From the NCBI GenBank assembly GCA_016794625.1, contig JAEUGY010000021.1:1-54370 (forward strand): a stretch of DNA of 54,370 nt. The letters run 5' to 3'. The position numbers and the translations under genes are program-made. The DNA comes from Opitutaceae bacterium. Lineage in GTDB: Bacteria; Verrucomicrobiota; Verrucomicrobiia; Opitutales; Opitutaceae. Positions 45,343 to 53,590 of the stretch are shown here, piece after piece (position 1 is the first letter of the stretch; every line of letters starts with the position of its first letter). The notes beneath the pieces were generated by a model that saw only the letters and a program-made list of their open reading frames with translations, was not told where the DNA came from and searched no databases.

Positions 45343-45484
45343 AACGGGTCACCCGCAGGGTTCTCTCCTGGAGGGCGCCGCTCCGTCGGCGCCGGTTGCG
45401 CGTCGCGTATCCCGCGACGATCGTGCGTGGTGGTGCGTGGACCGTTCCCCGGCGTCGACGGAGCGACGCCCTCCAGCGAGCCTC
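45343..45484 (+). repeat. 142-bp direct repeat, copy 1
   Basis: Nearly identical to 45549-45690. Its first part also occurs inverted near 48234-48290. Confidence 0.85.
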
Positions 45485-45548
45485 TTCCTATTCAAAAATG
45501 GGACGGAGGGCGTCCCTAAATCCATGCGGCCTCAGCGAGGCCGCCTAC

Positions 45549-45690
45549 AACGGGTCACCCGCAGGGTTCTCTCCTGGAGGGCGCCGCTCCGTCGGCGCCG
45601 GTTGCGCATCGCGTATCCCAAAACGATCGTGCGTGGTGGTGCGTGGACCGTTCCCCGGCGTCGACCGAGCGACGCCCTCCAGCGAGCCTC
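45549..45690 (+). repeat. 142-bp direct repeat, copy 2
   Basis: Second copy of the 142-bp unit; it differs from copy 1 at only a few positions (for example CCCAAAACG instead of CCCGCGACG). Confidence 0.85.
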
Positions 45691-45722
45691 ATTCCAATCA
45701 ACACGGTACGTCGTCGGCGGCC

Positions 45723-46640
45723 CTAGAACCGGTAGCCCAAACGTAGGGTGAGCGACTTCGTGGGGGCGCGGATGTCGGCCTCGTCGACCAGGGTGGCGGT
45801 GCTGCCCTGCAACTCCGCCGAGGCATGGTCGTTCAGGGCGAAGAGCAGGCTCACGCTGCCGGTGGTGACGTGGGCGCGCGGCCGGTAGGTCAGCCAGTTC
45901 GGGCCGTACAGCCCCGTCACCTCTCTGGGGATGGAGGCGTACACGCGGGCCGCATCCGGTCCCAGGGTTCCCGCCAGGGCACGGGACCAGTTGGTCGGGC
46001 TGACGTGGGTGAGAAAGCGGCCCTCGGCATAACGCACGGCGCCGGCCAGGCTCCAGCGCTCGGCGACGTCCCACGTCCCCTCCACGGCGACGTCCCGCTG
46101 GTTCGTGTCGAACGTCTCCGTCCGGGCAAAAAGCTCGCGCCACTGCAGACTGGCGGCCACCCGCACCGAGGAGGTCAGCCGTTTCGAAAGATGCGCCCCG
46201 GTCTCCACGCCGACGCCCTGATGCGAGCGGAAGCGCGCACCGTGGTGGAGCAACGCCGTTTCGAATCGCAGCACCGGCGCGAGTGGACCGAGACCCGCCT
46301 TGCGCTGCACGGCGAGCCGGCCGGCGACGCTCGTGAATTCATTCCGATCAAACGCGGGCTCGAGGAACGTGGTGACGTCTGCGCCCGTCGTGAGTGACCA
46401 AGCGCGGTTCAACTGCTGCGACCGCACCACCGCGAGCACCCCTTCATAGGTGGTCGCGTCCCGACGCGTGGCAACGTCCGACGTGCGGCTGATGTTGTCG
46501 ACGCGGGCGACCGCCGCGGAGAAGGAGGGCTGGAAAGCCGCCCTGCCGGCGACGGCAGCCGGAGTCGCGGGCCCCGTTTGCGCCGAGGAGATCCCGCTGA
46601 GCAGGAGGAAAAGGCCGAGGAGCGGGCGGGGAGAAGGCAT
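45723..46640 (-). CDS. Outer-membrane beta-barrel protein
   Basis: Start 46640 gives 305 residues with a signal peptide (LLGLFLLLSGISSAQ). The rest is made of alternating amphipathic strands and ends in LTLRLGYRF, with a terminal Phe typical of outer-membrane barrels. No specific family is recognised. It follows the cyclic-nucleotide-binding MscS gene by 32 bp and is probably in the same operon. A longer upstream frame is a shadow of that channel gene. Confidence 0.75.
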   Translation of the reverse strand: MPSPRPLLGLFLLLSGISSAQTGPATPAAVAGRAAFQPSFSAAVARVDNISRTSDVATRRDATTYEGVLAVVRSQQLNRAWSLTTGADVTTFLEPAFDRNEFTSVAGRLAVQRKAGLGPLAPVLRFETALLHHGARFRSHQGVGVETGAHLSKRLTSSVRVAASLQWRELFARTETFDTNQRDVAVEGTWDVAERWSLAGAVRYAEGRFLTHVSPTNWSRALAGTLGPDAARVYASIPREVTGLYGPNWLTYRPRAHVTTGSVSLLFALNDHASAELQGSTATLVDEADIRAPTKSLTLRLGYRF

Positions 46641-46672
46641 GGCGGGCGTCCGTTGGGCTGAGCGGGGAGGCG

Positions 46673-48175
46673 TCAGGTGCCAAGCTGAAAAAACACGCGC
46701 AGGCGTTTCAGGATCGTGCCCCGCGCGGCCTCGATGCCGGTGGCCGGCGCGGCGCCGCTCGCGAGTTTCTCGTTCGCCAGCTGACGCTGCGCGAGGATTT
46801 CGCTCAGCTTCGCCAGCAGGTCCGGATTGGCCCGGGCGAGCGGGAGAAAGTCGTCCTTGGTGATCTCCACCACCGTGACCTCCCCCTGGGCCACGACGGT
46901 GGCGTTGCGCGGCTCGCCCGTGAGCAACGACATCTCGCCGAAACAATCGCCGGCATTGAGCGTGGCGACCGTCAGCCGCTGATGGTCGCGGGAGATGACC
47001 ACTTCGACGTGTCCGCGCACCACGAGGAACATGGAGGCGCCGGTTTCGCCCTGGGTGACGATTGGTTCGGTCGACGCGAACAACAGGGTTTCGCCGACGG
47101 CGAGCAGATCCGCGATCTGCGTTTCGGACAGCACCTTGAAGACCGGATGCGAGCGCAGGGCGGCGGAGGCGGTGGTGGCCACCGTGACGTCGGGCTTGGA
47201 GGGCTGGGCCTGATGCAGCGTCATCTGTGGATACGGGATGTCGAAGCCCGCGCGTTTGGCCGCGTACCAGCAATGCACCCGCACATCGCTCATGACCGGG
47301 TCCATCAACCCATGGTCCTCGATCCAGACATTGATCTCGTAGATGATGGCCGAATCGGCGAACTCCTTCAGATAAACGACCGGGACCGGATCCTGACACA
47401 CGCCGGGCACGCTGGCGGCGGCGGCCTGCAATACCTTCTGCGCCTGGGCCGGCGGGATGTCATAGTGCAGACCGATGAGCGGTTTGACCGCGTGCTTCCG
47501 CGTGGGCTTTTCGAAATTGAGAATCGCCGCTTTGACGATGTTGCTGTTCGGCACATCGATCATGACGTCGTCGTTCGTGATCAGCCGCGTCGTCCGCCAG
47601 GAGAGTTCGATGACCTTGGCGTGGGTGCCCTCGATTTGCAGCCAGTCCCCGGTCGTGAACGACTTGTCGAAATGCAGCCCAATGCCGGCGATCAGGTTGC
47701 CCAGCAGATCCTGCATCGCGAGGCCGACGATGATGGCGACCACCCCGGAGCCGGCGAGCAGGCCCGGGACTTCGACGTCGTAGATGAATTGCAGGGCGAC
47801 AACGACGGCGAGGCTGAGGATGAGCAGTCCGGTGGTGTCGGTGAGCACCCGCGGCACCTCCTTGCCCGGTGCCTTCGGGCCGGTCCGGTTCCAGATCAGC
47901 CGATTGAGCACCGTGACCAGCGGAAAGGCGGAAAACACCAGCACGGCAGCGGTCAGGTGTTGCAACACCGGGACCGCCGCACCGTCGCGCCAGGTTGAAA
48001 GATGGAGGCCCACCAGCAGCCCCGAGAACAGGGCGAAGGCATGGTAGGTCCAACCGAACTTGATCGCCCTATTCTGTCGCAGCAGGTGGGCGAGGGCGAT
48101 CAGGACGATGTAACCGGCCAAGGTGGCGCCCGCGATCGTACCGAGGTCGCGAAGGGTGGGCAGCGAGGCGATCAT
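46673..48175 (-). CDS. MscS-family channel with cyclic-nucleotide-binding domain
   Basis: The 500-residue protein has about four membrane helices (13-33, 43-61, 72-92, 114-134) and the MscS pore helix (VPGLLAGSGVVAIIVGLAMQ, 136-155), then the MscS beta domain with DVPNSNIVK (207-215). Residues ~345-445 are a cNMP-binding domain with the phosphate-binding cassette FGEMSLLTGEPRNATVV (412-428), keeping E414 and R423. This is the layout of bacterial cyclic-nucleotide-gated MscS channels. With two cyclase genes nearby it is the obvious cAMP receptor of the neighbourhood (inference). Confidence 0.9.
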   Translation of the reverse strand: MIASLPTLRDLGTIAGATLAGYIVLIALAHLLRQNRAIKFGWTYHAFALFSGLLVGLHLSTWRDGAAVPVLQHLTAAVLVFSAFPLVTVLNRLIWNRTGPKAPGKEVPRVLTDTTGLLILSLAVVVALQFIYDVEVPGLLAGSGVVAIIVGLAMQDLLGNLIAGIGLHFDKSFTTGDWLQIEGTHAKVIELSWRTTRLITNDDVMIDVPNSNIVKAAILNFEKPTRKHAVKPLIGLHYDIPPAQAQKVLQAAAASVPGVCQDPVPVVYLKEFADSAIIYEINVWIEDHGLMDPVMSDVRVHCWYAAKRAGFDIPYPQMTLHQAQPSKPDVTVATTASAALRSHPVFKVLSETQIADLLAVGETLLFASTEPIVTQGETGASMFLVVRGHVEVVISRDHQRLTVATLNAGDCFGEMSLLTGEPRNATVVAQGEVTVVEITKDDFLPLARANPDLLAKLSEILAQRQLANEKLASGAAPATGIEAARGTILKRLRVFFQLGT

Positions 48176-48607
48176 GCGCAGGGACTACGCCAGACAACGC
48201 GACCGGTGTCACGTTGGCAATTCACGCCTGGGCGCAACCGGCGCCGACGGAGCGGCGCCCTCCAGAAGAGAACCCTGCGGGTGCCCGGTTGTAGCAGGCG
48301 GCCCGTTGTAGGCGGCCTCGCTGAGGCCGCGACGGGACCCTCGGTCCCGCCTTCGTTGTCCGAAACCTTCGCGCGACGCCCATCCCCGCGGGGTCCACGA
48401 CCCCACCTCCAACTGAACCCGTTCTCCTCCGTTGGAGGTGGCCTCGCTGAGGCCGCGACGGGACCTCGGGCCCCCCTCCGTTGTCCGAAACCTTCGCGCG
48501 ACGCTTCATCCCCGCGGGGTCGGCGACCCCACCTCCAACTGAACCCGTTCTCCTCCGTTGGAGGTGGCCTCGCTGAGGCCGCGACGGGACCCTCGGTCCC
48601 GCCTCCT
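48176..48607. repeat. Spacer with a 126-bp-period repeat array
   Basis: The palindrome GGCCTCGCTGAGGCC starts at 48314, 48440 and 48566, exactly 126 bp apart. Between copies are shared blocks such as GTCCGAAACCTTCGCGCGAC and CCCATCCCCGCGGGGTCCAC. An inverted piece of the 142-bp repeat lies at 48234-48290. No gene is seen. Confidence 0.85.
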
Positions 48608-49441
48608 TCAACGGGTCGGGGCGGGGGGCTCTGGGTCGGTGGGGAGGCGCTTCAGGCGTTCGTCGAGGGGCGGGTGGGTGGAAAAGACCTCCTTCGCGGC
48701 CTTGCCGCCGCCGTCCTTGCGCAGCTGCACGAGCACGGCGCGCAGGCCGCCGGGTGCGAATCCGGTGACCTGCGCGAGGTTGCGGCCATGCTGGTCGGCT
48801 TCGAATTCGGTGCCGTGGTCGAAGCCCTTTTCGAGCAGGAGCGTCGTGACCTCGGAGATGGCCTTGTCGAATTGGGCGAAGTCCGAGCTGCGCTCCGAGA
48901 CCAGGGCATTCACGCCACTGAGAAACTCTCCGCGGGCGATGATCTTCACCGCGTGCCGGCGGTCGATGTGCTCGATCTCGTGGCCGAGCACGCCGGCCAG
49001 ACGGTCATCCGTATCCAGTTTCTGGTAGAGCCCGCGGGTGATGAACACGCGTCCGCCGGGCGCGGAGTAGGCGTTGACCGTGTCGGAGGCGAGCAGCGCG
49101 AAACGCCAGTTCAGGTCCTGCCGGTCGGCGTAGCGGGCGAGCGCCTTGCCCAGGGTGTTGACACGCACCGTGGCGGCTTCGTCGCGCCAGAGTCCGCCGA
49201 AGCGCCGGACGATTTCGAGGGCGACGGCATCGCCCACGGCGATTTCCTCCTCGAGTGTGAGACCCGAGGCGCCCTTGACCACCTGGCCCACCTTGGAGGC
49301 GGTGCCCTCGACCTTTTTCAACTTGTCGGTCAGTTCCCCGAGGTTCGGAAACGCGGCCTGGAGCGGCAGGGCGGCGGCCAGCCCGAGCAGCAGCGGCAGC
49401 ACCAGCCATCGCGGAGCGGAGGGAGGGAGGGGCGTGATCAT
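48608..49441 (-). CDS. M48-family metalloprotease, secreted
   Basis: The 277-residue product has a signal peptide (WLVLPLLLGLAAALPLQAA), a zinc motif HEIEH (154-158) and a third ligand in EFEADQHG (near 210-217). This is the compact BepA/LoiP-like layout of periplasmic M48 peptidases, which act in envelope protein quality control. The start overlaps the stop of the SH3 gene (ATGA, 49438-49441), so it is coupled to the cyclase-SH3 unit. The longer upstream frame is a shadow. Confidence 0.85.
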   Translation of the reverse strand: MITPLPPSAPRWLVLPLLLGLAAALPLQAAFPNLGELTDKLKKVEGTASKVGQVVKGASGLTLEEEIAVGDAVALEIVRRFGGLWRDEAATVRVNTLGKALARYADRQDLNWRFALLASDTVNAYSAPGGRVFITRGLYQKLDTDDRLAGVLGHEIEHIDRRHAVKIIARGEFLSGVNALVSERSSDFAQFDKAISEVTTLLLEKGFDHGTEFEADQHGRNLAQVTGFAPGGLRAVLVQLRKDGGGKAAKEVFSTHPPLDERLKRLPTDPEPPAPTR

Positions 49442-49941
49442 GGGCGGTATTCTCCTTTTTGCTGCGTGCGCAGGTAGGTTTCGACGTCCTCGGCCTTGAC
49501 CTTGGCGGCCTGGGCCTCGAGCCAGTCGAGGTCGGCGCCGGCATTGGCGGCCGAGTGCCGGGAGGCGTAGGCGGTGCCGGCGTCGCTGAGCGGACGCGCG
49601 GCGGCGACCGTGTTGGTCTTGGACGCGTCGATCGAGGTCAACGTCGCCGCCGGGGCGCGAGTGGGTTTTTCTCCCGCGAGGTTGCCTTCGAACACCCAGC
49701 CCGTGGCCTTTTTGCCTTTGACCTGGAGCCAGGCGCCGCGGACCTCGAGCACGGTCAGCGATTCGGCGAAGTCGGCCTTGCCCACCGGGGCGGCCAGTGC
49801 TTTCGGTTCGCCGCGCAGCGGCGTCTCGGCGCGTTTGGAGAACGCAGTGTCGCCTTTCTTGTAGGCGTAGGCTCCCGGGACCGAGAGCAGGACGCCGAGT
49901 GCGACGAGCGCGACGCGGCGAGAAGGGAGGAACAGTTTCAT
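49438..49941 (-). CDS. Secreted SH3-domain protein
   Basis: The 167-residue product has a signal peptide (RRVALVALGVLLSVPGAYA) and a bacterial SH3-like domain (~30-90, LTVLEVRGAWLQVKGKKATG, WVFEGNL). The C-terminal part is helical. SH3 domains of this sort bind peptidoglycan or envelope partners. Its ATG overlaps the cyclase stop (ATGA, 49938-49941) and its stop overlaps the M48 start. Confidence 0.8.
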   Translation of the reverse strand: MKLFLPSRRVALVALGVLLSVPGAYAYKKGDTAFSKRAETPLRGEPKALAAPVGKADFAESLTVLEVRGAWLQVKGKKATGWVFEGNLAGEKPTRAPAATLTSIDASKTNTVAAARPLSDAGTAYASRHSAANAGADLDWLEAQAAKVKAEDVETYLRTQQKGEYRP

Positions 49942-52004
49942 TTGGTATCGAGCGTGAAAGTGGGTTGCCAGCCGGCCGGAGGACCCTCGGCGGCGTAGCG
50001 TTCGGATTCGCGGAGGTACCGCGCGGAGAGCAGATCGCCCGGTCGCAGCGTGGACGCTTTTTCGAAAGCGGCGGCGGCCTCGGCAAAACGTTGGGCGCAG
50101 TAGGCTTGGAAGCCGGCGGTGCTGGCCTCGGCGAAATGCCGGGTGGCCTCGTCGGCGGTTTCCCGTTCGGCCAGCGGTTCGAACACCTCGACGGCCTGGG
50201 TCTTGCCCTTGACCCGCAGCCGGGCCACCGGCCGGAGACACAGGTGCGCGCCGGCTTGGGCGGCGGTTGCGGGTCCGATCAGCAGGGCAGTGCCGAACGC
50301 CTTGTTGGCCCCTTCGAGCCGGGCCGCCAGGTTCACGGCATCGCCCAGCACGGTGTAGTTCTTTTTCCGGACAGAGCCGACGTTGCCGACCACCACCTCG
50401 CCAGTGTTCAAACCGATGCGCATGCTCAGGGTGACCCCGTGTTCCGTCTGCAGGCGCGTGTTGAGAGCCGCCAGCCGGCGCTGGCATTCCAAGGCGGAGC
50501 GACAGGCCGCGAGGGCGTGGTCGGGCAGGGGTTCGGGTGAACCATAGACGCCCATGATGGCGTCGCCGATGTACTTGTCGACATACCCGCCGTGATCGAG
50601 CAGCACGCCGCTCAACTCGTCGAGACACAGGTTGATCACCTGGACCAGCTGTTCCGCGGGGAGTTTTTCCGAGAGCGCGGTGAAACCGACGAGGTCGGAA
50701 AAGAAGACGGTGACCTCGCGACGCTCGCCGCCCAGCTTGAGCGCATTGGGGTCGGCCACCAGCCGTTTGACGAAGGCGGGGGAAACGTAGGCGCCAAACC
50801 AGCCTTGGATCTCCCGCTTGCGGGCCCGTTCCCGCTGGAAACTCGTCACTGCCACTGTGCCAAACGCCACGGCGGCGCCGACTGAGGGCAACGACGGTGG
50901 AAACCACGCTCCGAGCAGAAAGGCGATGACGCTACCGCCGATCGCCAGAACGAGCACGCCCAGGGTGGCCGCCGTGGGCCGCCGCAGGCCGGTGCCGCGA
51001 TGGCCGGCGACGAGGATAAGCGCCAGGCCCAGGGCCCCGGAGGCGAGCGGAAGAGCGGGGGGACTGTCCACCATGAAGCGGTTTTGCACCGCATTGCCGT
51101 GGGCGGTCCAGTGGACGAGCACCCCGGGTTCGGGCGCGTGGACCGGGGTTGCCACCGCGTCGAAGGTGGCGGCGGCGTTGGCGCCGACGAATACCGTCCG
51201 GCCGCGCACCGCGTCGAAGATCGCCCCGGTGGGGGCGGGCTGCTGGTCGAGGGCGCGGATCAGCGCGAGCGGTTCGAAGTCCGGACTTTGGTCGAGGGCA
51301 GGCCCGAGCAGTTCGAGCCCGGCGGCGACAAACGGCGCGGCGGGCAGCACCGGCACCCCGCGGGAGCGAACCTGTTCCAGCGGGCCGTACCACCGCAGCC
51401 GGGCGGAGCCTGGGGCGGCAGCGCGTTCCGAGGCGCTGAGCGTGGCGGCGACCAGGGACTCCCGCATCAGGTAGTGGCGGATCACACTGTCACGCTCCGG
51501 CCGCGACTGCACCGATCCCCACCGCGGACGGGCGCCGAACAGCTCCAGGTGTCGCTGCTGAAACGCGTCCGGCCAGAAGACCGGCCGCTGGTCGCCGACG
51601 GAGCCGAGCGTGAGTTCCGGCAGGCCCGCGGCGACCGCGCCCAGTTGGGCGTCCTGTTCGGCCGCCTCGGCTTGTTCGAAGAAAATGAAATCGGCCACGA
51701 TGGCCTTGGCTCCCGCCCGGTGCAGGGCGGCGAACAGACCGGCGAAGGCCTGACGCGGCCACGGCCACCGCATTTCGAATCCGTCCCCTCCGAGCGCTTG
51801 CAAGGACTGCTCATCGACCAGCACCAAGGCGGTCTGTTCCGGGGTGGGCAGCCCGGATGAGAAGGTCTGCTGCAGCAAGTCGTGCCAGGATCGGTCGAGC
51901 GCCCCCAACAGCCCCGTCAAGGCCAGCACCCCAAGCAGCCCCGCGGCGATCGCGGGAGCGATCAGCCGGCGCAGGCCAGGGCGGGATAAAAACGGGAAGA
52001 CCAT
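49938..52004 (-). CDS. CHASE2-domain class III adenylate cyclase
   Basis: Start 52004 gives 688 residues: an N-terminal helix (APAIAAGLLGVLALTGLLG), a CHASE2 sensor (~35-330, with VLVDEQSLQALGG and GRTVFVGANAAATFDAVATP), three further helices (~335-415) and a class III cyclase domain: VTVFFSDLVGFTALSE, YIGDAIMGVYGSP, RIGLNTGEVVVGNVGS, DAVNLAARLEG. A TPR-like helical tail follows (FAEASTAGFQAYCAQRFAEA). Metal-binding Asp residues are present. CHASE2 senses unknown extracellular signals. It is coupled by ATGA to the SH3 gene. Confidence 0.9.
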   Translation of the reverse strand: MVFPFLSRPGLRRLIAPAIAAGLLGVLALTGLLGALDRSWHDLLQQTFSSGLPTPEQTALVLVDEQSLQALGGDGFEMRWPWPRQAFAGLFAALHRAGAKAIVADFIFFEQAEAAEQDAQLGAVAAGLPELTLGSVGDQRPVFWPDAFQQRHLELFGARPRWGSVQSRPERDSVIRHYLMRESLVAATLSASERAAAPGSARLRWYGPLEQVRSRGVPVLPAAPFVAAGLELLGPALDQSPDFEPLALIRALDQQPAPTGAIFDAVRGRTVFVGANAAATFDAVATPVHAPEPGVLVHWTAHGNAVQNRFMVDSPPALPLASGALGLALILVAGHRGTGLRRPTAATLGVLVLAIGGSVIAFLLGAWFPPSLPSVGAAVAFGTVAVTSFQRERARKREIQGWFGAYVSPAFVKRLVADPNALKLGGERREVTVFFSDLVGFTALSEKLPAEQLVQVINLCLDELSGVLLDHGGYVDKYIGDAIMGVYGSPEPLPDHALAACRSALECQRRLAALNTRLQTEHGVTLSMRIGLNTGEVVVGNVGSVRKKNYTVLGDAVNLAARLEGANKAFGTALLIGPATAAQAGAHLCLRPVARLRVKGKTQAVEVFEPLAERETADEATRHFAEASTAGFQAYCAQRFAEAAAAFEKASTLRPGDLLSARYLRESERYAAEGPPAGWQPTFTLDTK

Positions 52005-52132
52005 GGAAACAGATAATGCGAAGCGCGGCGAGGTGCGCTGACGGACCATGGAAATCGGGAACGGTTGCACCCACAAGCCCGGTTGTGCCGCCTCCGCCTG
52101 GGCCGTTTGGCCCCCGCCCGGGGGCGGCGGAT

Positions 52133-53590
52133 TCAGTAGCGGATGTCGACCAGCGAGACGGAACGACCCCGAAAAAGGAGTTCGATCTCGGCGGTGGCTG
52201 CGACAAAGGTGTTGTTTTTTTCCCCTGGGTGGAAGGCCCACTGTTTGACCGCCGCCTCGGCGAGAGGGCCATGTTCCGGGTGATCCGCCTTCATGATCTC
52301 GACAGCGGTCACGACCCCTCGCTCATTGATCCGGGCTCGCAAGCGCACGCGGCCGCGCAGGTTGCGTTTCAGGAGTTCGGGGGAAAGCTCCGGGTCCACC
52401 TGATGGCGGATCGAAGGGAAGCGATTGCCCGGCCGCTGCTGCTCCGGTTCCTGTTTCAGGCCGGGGATCTTGATGGCCGGAGTGGTCTTCGGAATCGGAT
52501 TGAGCCGGGCCGGCGGGGTTTTCGCGGAGAGGGAGGAGGGGACCGTCGACGGCGGGGTTGGAACGGGCGTCGGGACCGCGGGAGACGGGAACATGGCCAG
52601 GCGCTCGTCCGTGCTGGGATGTGTGCTCAGGTAGGTGAGGTCGACGGCCTGCTTGGGCCGAGCGTCGGATAGTTTGCGCAGGATTGAGGCAAAGCGGTTC
52701 AACGGGATCTTGCGATCAAGCAGCAGGTCGCGGGCGTAGCGGTCGGCTTCGCGCTCGAATTCCCGTGAATACCCCGACTGCAGGATGAGAAACGGCAGCA
52801 CCCCCGCCATCTGGGTCAACGTGGAGAGGTCGCCGGTCAGGGAGGTGACCAGCAGCAGGGCGAACGACTGCCGCAGCGCGATCTGCAACCCATGGCGTTC
52901 CTCCAGGTGGCCGATTTCGTGGGCGAGGACCGATGCGATTTCGTCCTCGTGCGAGGTTAGCGCCACGAACTCGTCGGTGACCAGGATGTTGCCGCCCGGC
53001 AGGGCAAAGGCATTCGGAAACGTGCCGCCGCCCGAACGGAAGTGGATCCGCGGCAGGCGGTCCGCCGGGCGATCCGGCAGCAGACGGGTCAGCTGGGACT
53101 GCACGCGAAACCGCTGCGCGGGCGAGAGGCGGGAAGGGCCCAGTCGCTGCGTCAGGGAGGCGAGGGCGATGCGCCCGACTTCGCGTTCCACGGACTCCGG
53201 TGTCTGAAACGCCACGCTGCGCGCCAGCGCGGGCAGGCCGAAGTACAGCGAGAGCACACCCGCCGCCACCAGACAGACCGTGGCCACCACGGCCAGACCG
53301 CTGTGCGTCTCCAAAAAATGGATCAGATGGGCGATCCGACCCCGCTTCTGCCGGGCGAGCGCGGCATCCACCACATCATTGCCGGCGGTTTCGATCACCC
53401 GCGAATCGGGCAGGTAGAGGAACCGCGGGATGGAGCCAATCCGGTCGCTCACGCGGATCTCGCGCAAGTCGATCTCGTGGCGAGATCCGGCGCCTTCGAT
53501 CACGACCCGCCCATCGGTGGTGAAGTCGATCGTCACCGGTTCGCCCCGCAGGAACCGTCCGTCCGAAAGGATGCCGGTGGTGGTGGTCAT
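52133..53590 (-). CDS. M48 metalloprotease fused to a TonB C-terminal domain
   Basis: The 485-residue protein has a cytoplasmic N-terminal domain (~1-90), one membrane helix (LAVVATVCLVAAGVLSLYFG, 99-118), an M48 peptidase domain (HEIGH at 224-228; third ligand in EREADRYA near 280), a Pro-rich linker (~335-390) and a C-terminal TonB-type domain (~400-485, GRVRLRARINERGVVTAVEI). The TonB domain normally contacts outer-membrane receptors; its fusion to a protease is unusual. Its ATG overlaps the DUF898 stop (ATGA), a pairing seen elsewhere. Confidence 0.85.
   Translation of the reverse strand: MTTTTGILSDGRFLRGEPVTIDFTTDGRVVIEGAGSRHEIDLREIRVSDRIGSIPRFLYLPDSRVIETAGNDVVDAALARQKRGRIAHLIHFLETHSGLAVVATVCLVAAGVLSLYFGLPALARSVAFQTPESVEREVGRIALASLTQRLGPSRLSPAQRFRVQSQLTRLLPDRPADRLPRIHFRSGGGTFPNAFALPGGNILVTDEFVALTSHEDEIASVLAHEIGHLEERHGLQIALRQSFALLLVTSLTGDLSTLTQMAGVLPFLILQSGYSREFEREADRYARDLLLDRKIPLNRFASILRKLSDARPKQAVDLTYLSTHPSTDERLAMFPSPAVPTPVPTPPSTVPSSLSAKTPPARLNPIPKTTPAIKIPGLKQEPEQQRPGNRFPSIRHQVDPELSPELLKRNLRGRVRLRARINERGVVTAVEIMKADHPEHGPLAEAAVKQWAFHPGEKNNTFVAATAEIELLFRGRSVSLVDIRY

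Larger units (their letters stand above)
45170..45722. repeat. Repeat-filled spacer with a 142-bp direct duplication
   Basis: Copy 1 (45343-45484) and copy 2 (45549-45690) are nearly identical, starting AACGGGTCACCCGCAGGG and ending CCAGCGAGCCTC. They are separated by a palindrome repeat (GCGGCCTCAGCGAGGCCGCC). A unit of the 126-bp type (GGCCTCGCCGAGGCCGGGG onwards) lies before them. Open frames through this region, such as those reading GGRRSVGAG, are repeat artefacts. Confidence 0.8.

Noticed and set aside
45066..45746. ORF with a repeated GGRRSVGAG peptide
   Set aside because: The peptide repeat reflects the 142-bp DNA duplication; non-coding.
48234..48606. CRISPR array suspected from regularly spaced palindromes
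   Set aside because: The intervals between palindromes are themselves conserved repeats rather than unique spacers, the period is 126 bp, and no cas gene is present.
48002..49477. Long plus-strand ORF across the 126-bp array and the M48 gene
   Set aside because: Its first part is in the repeats and its second part is antisense to a clear M48 protease. High-GC shadow.
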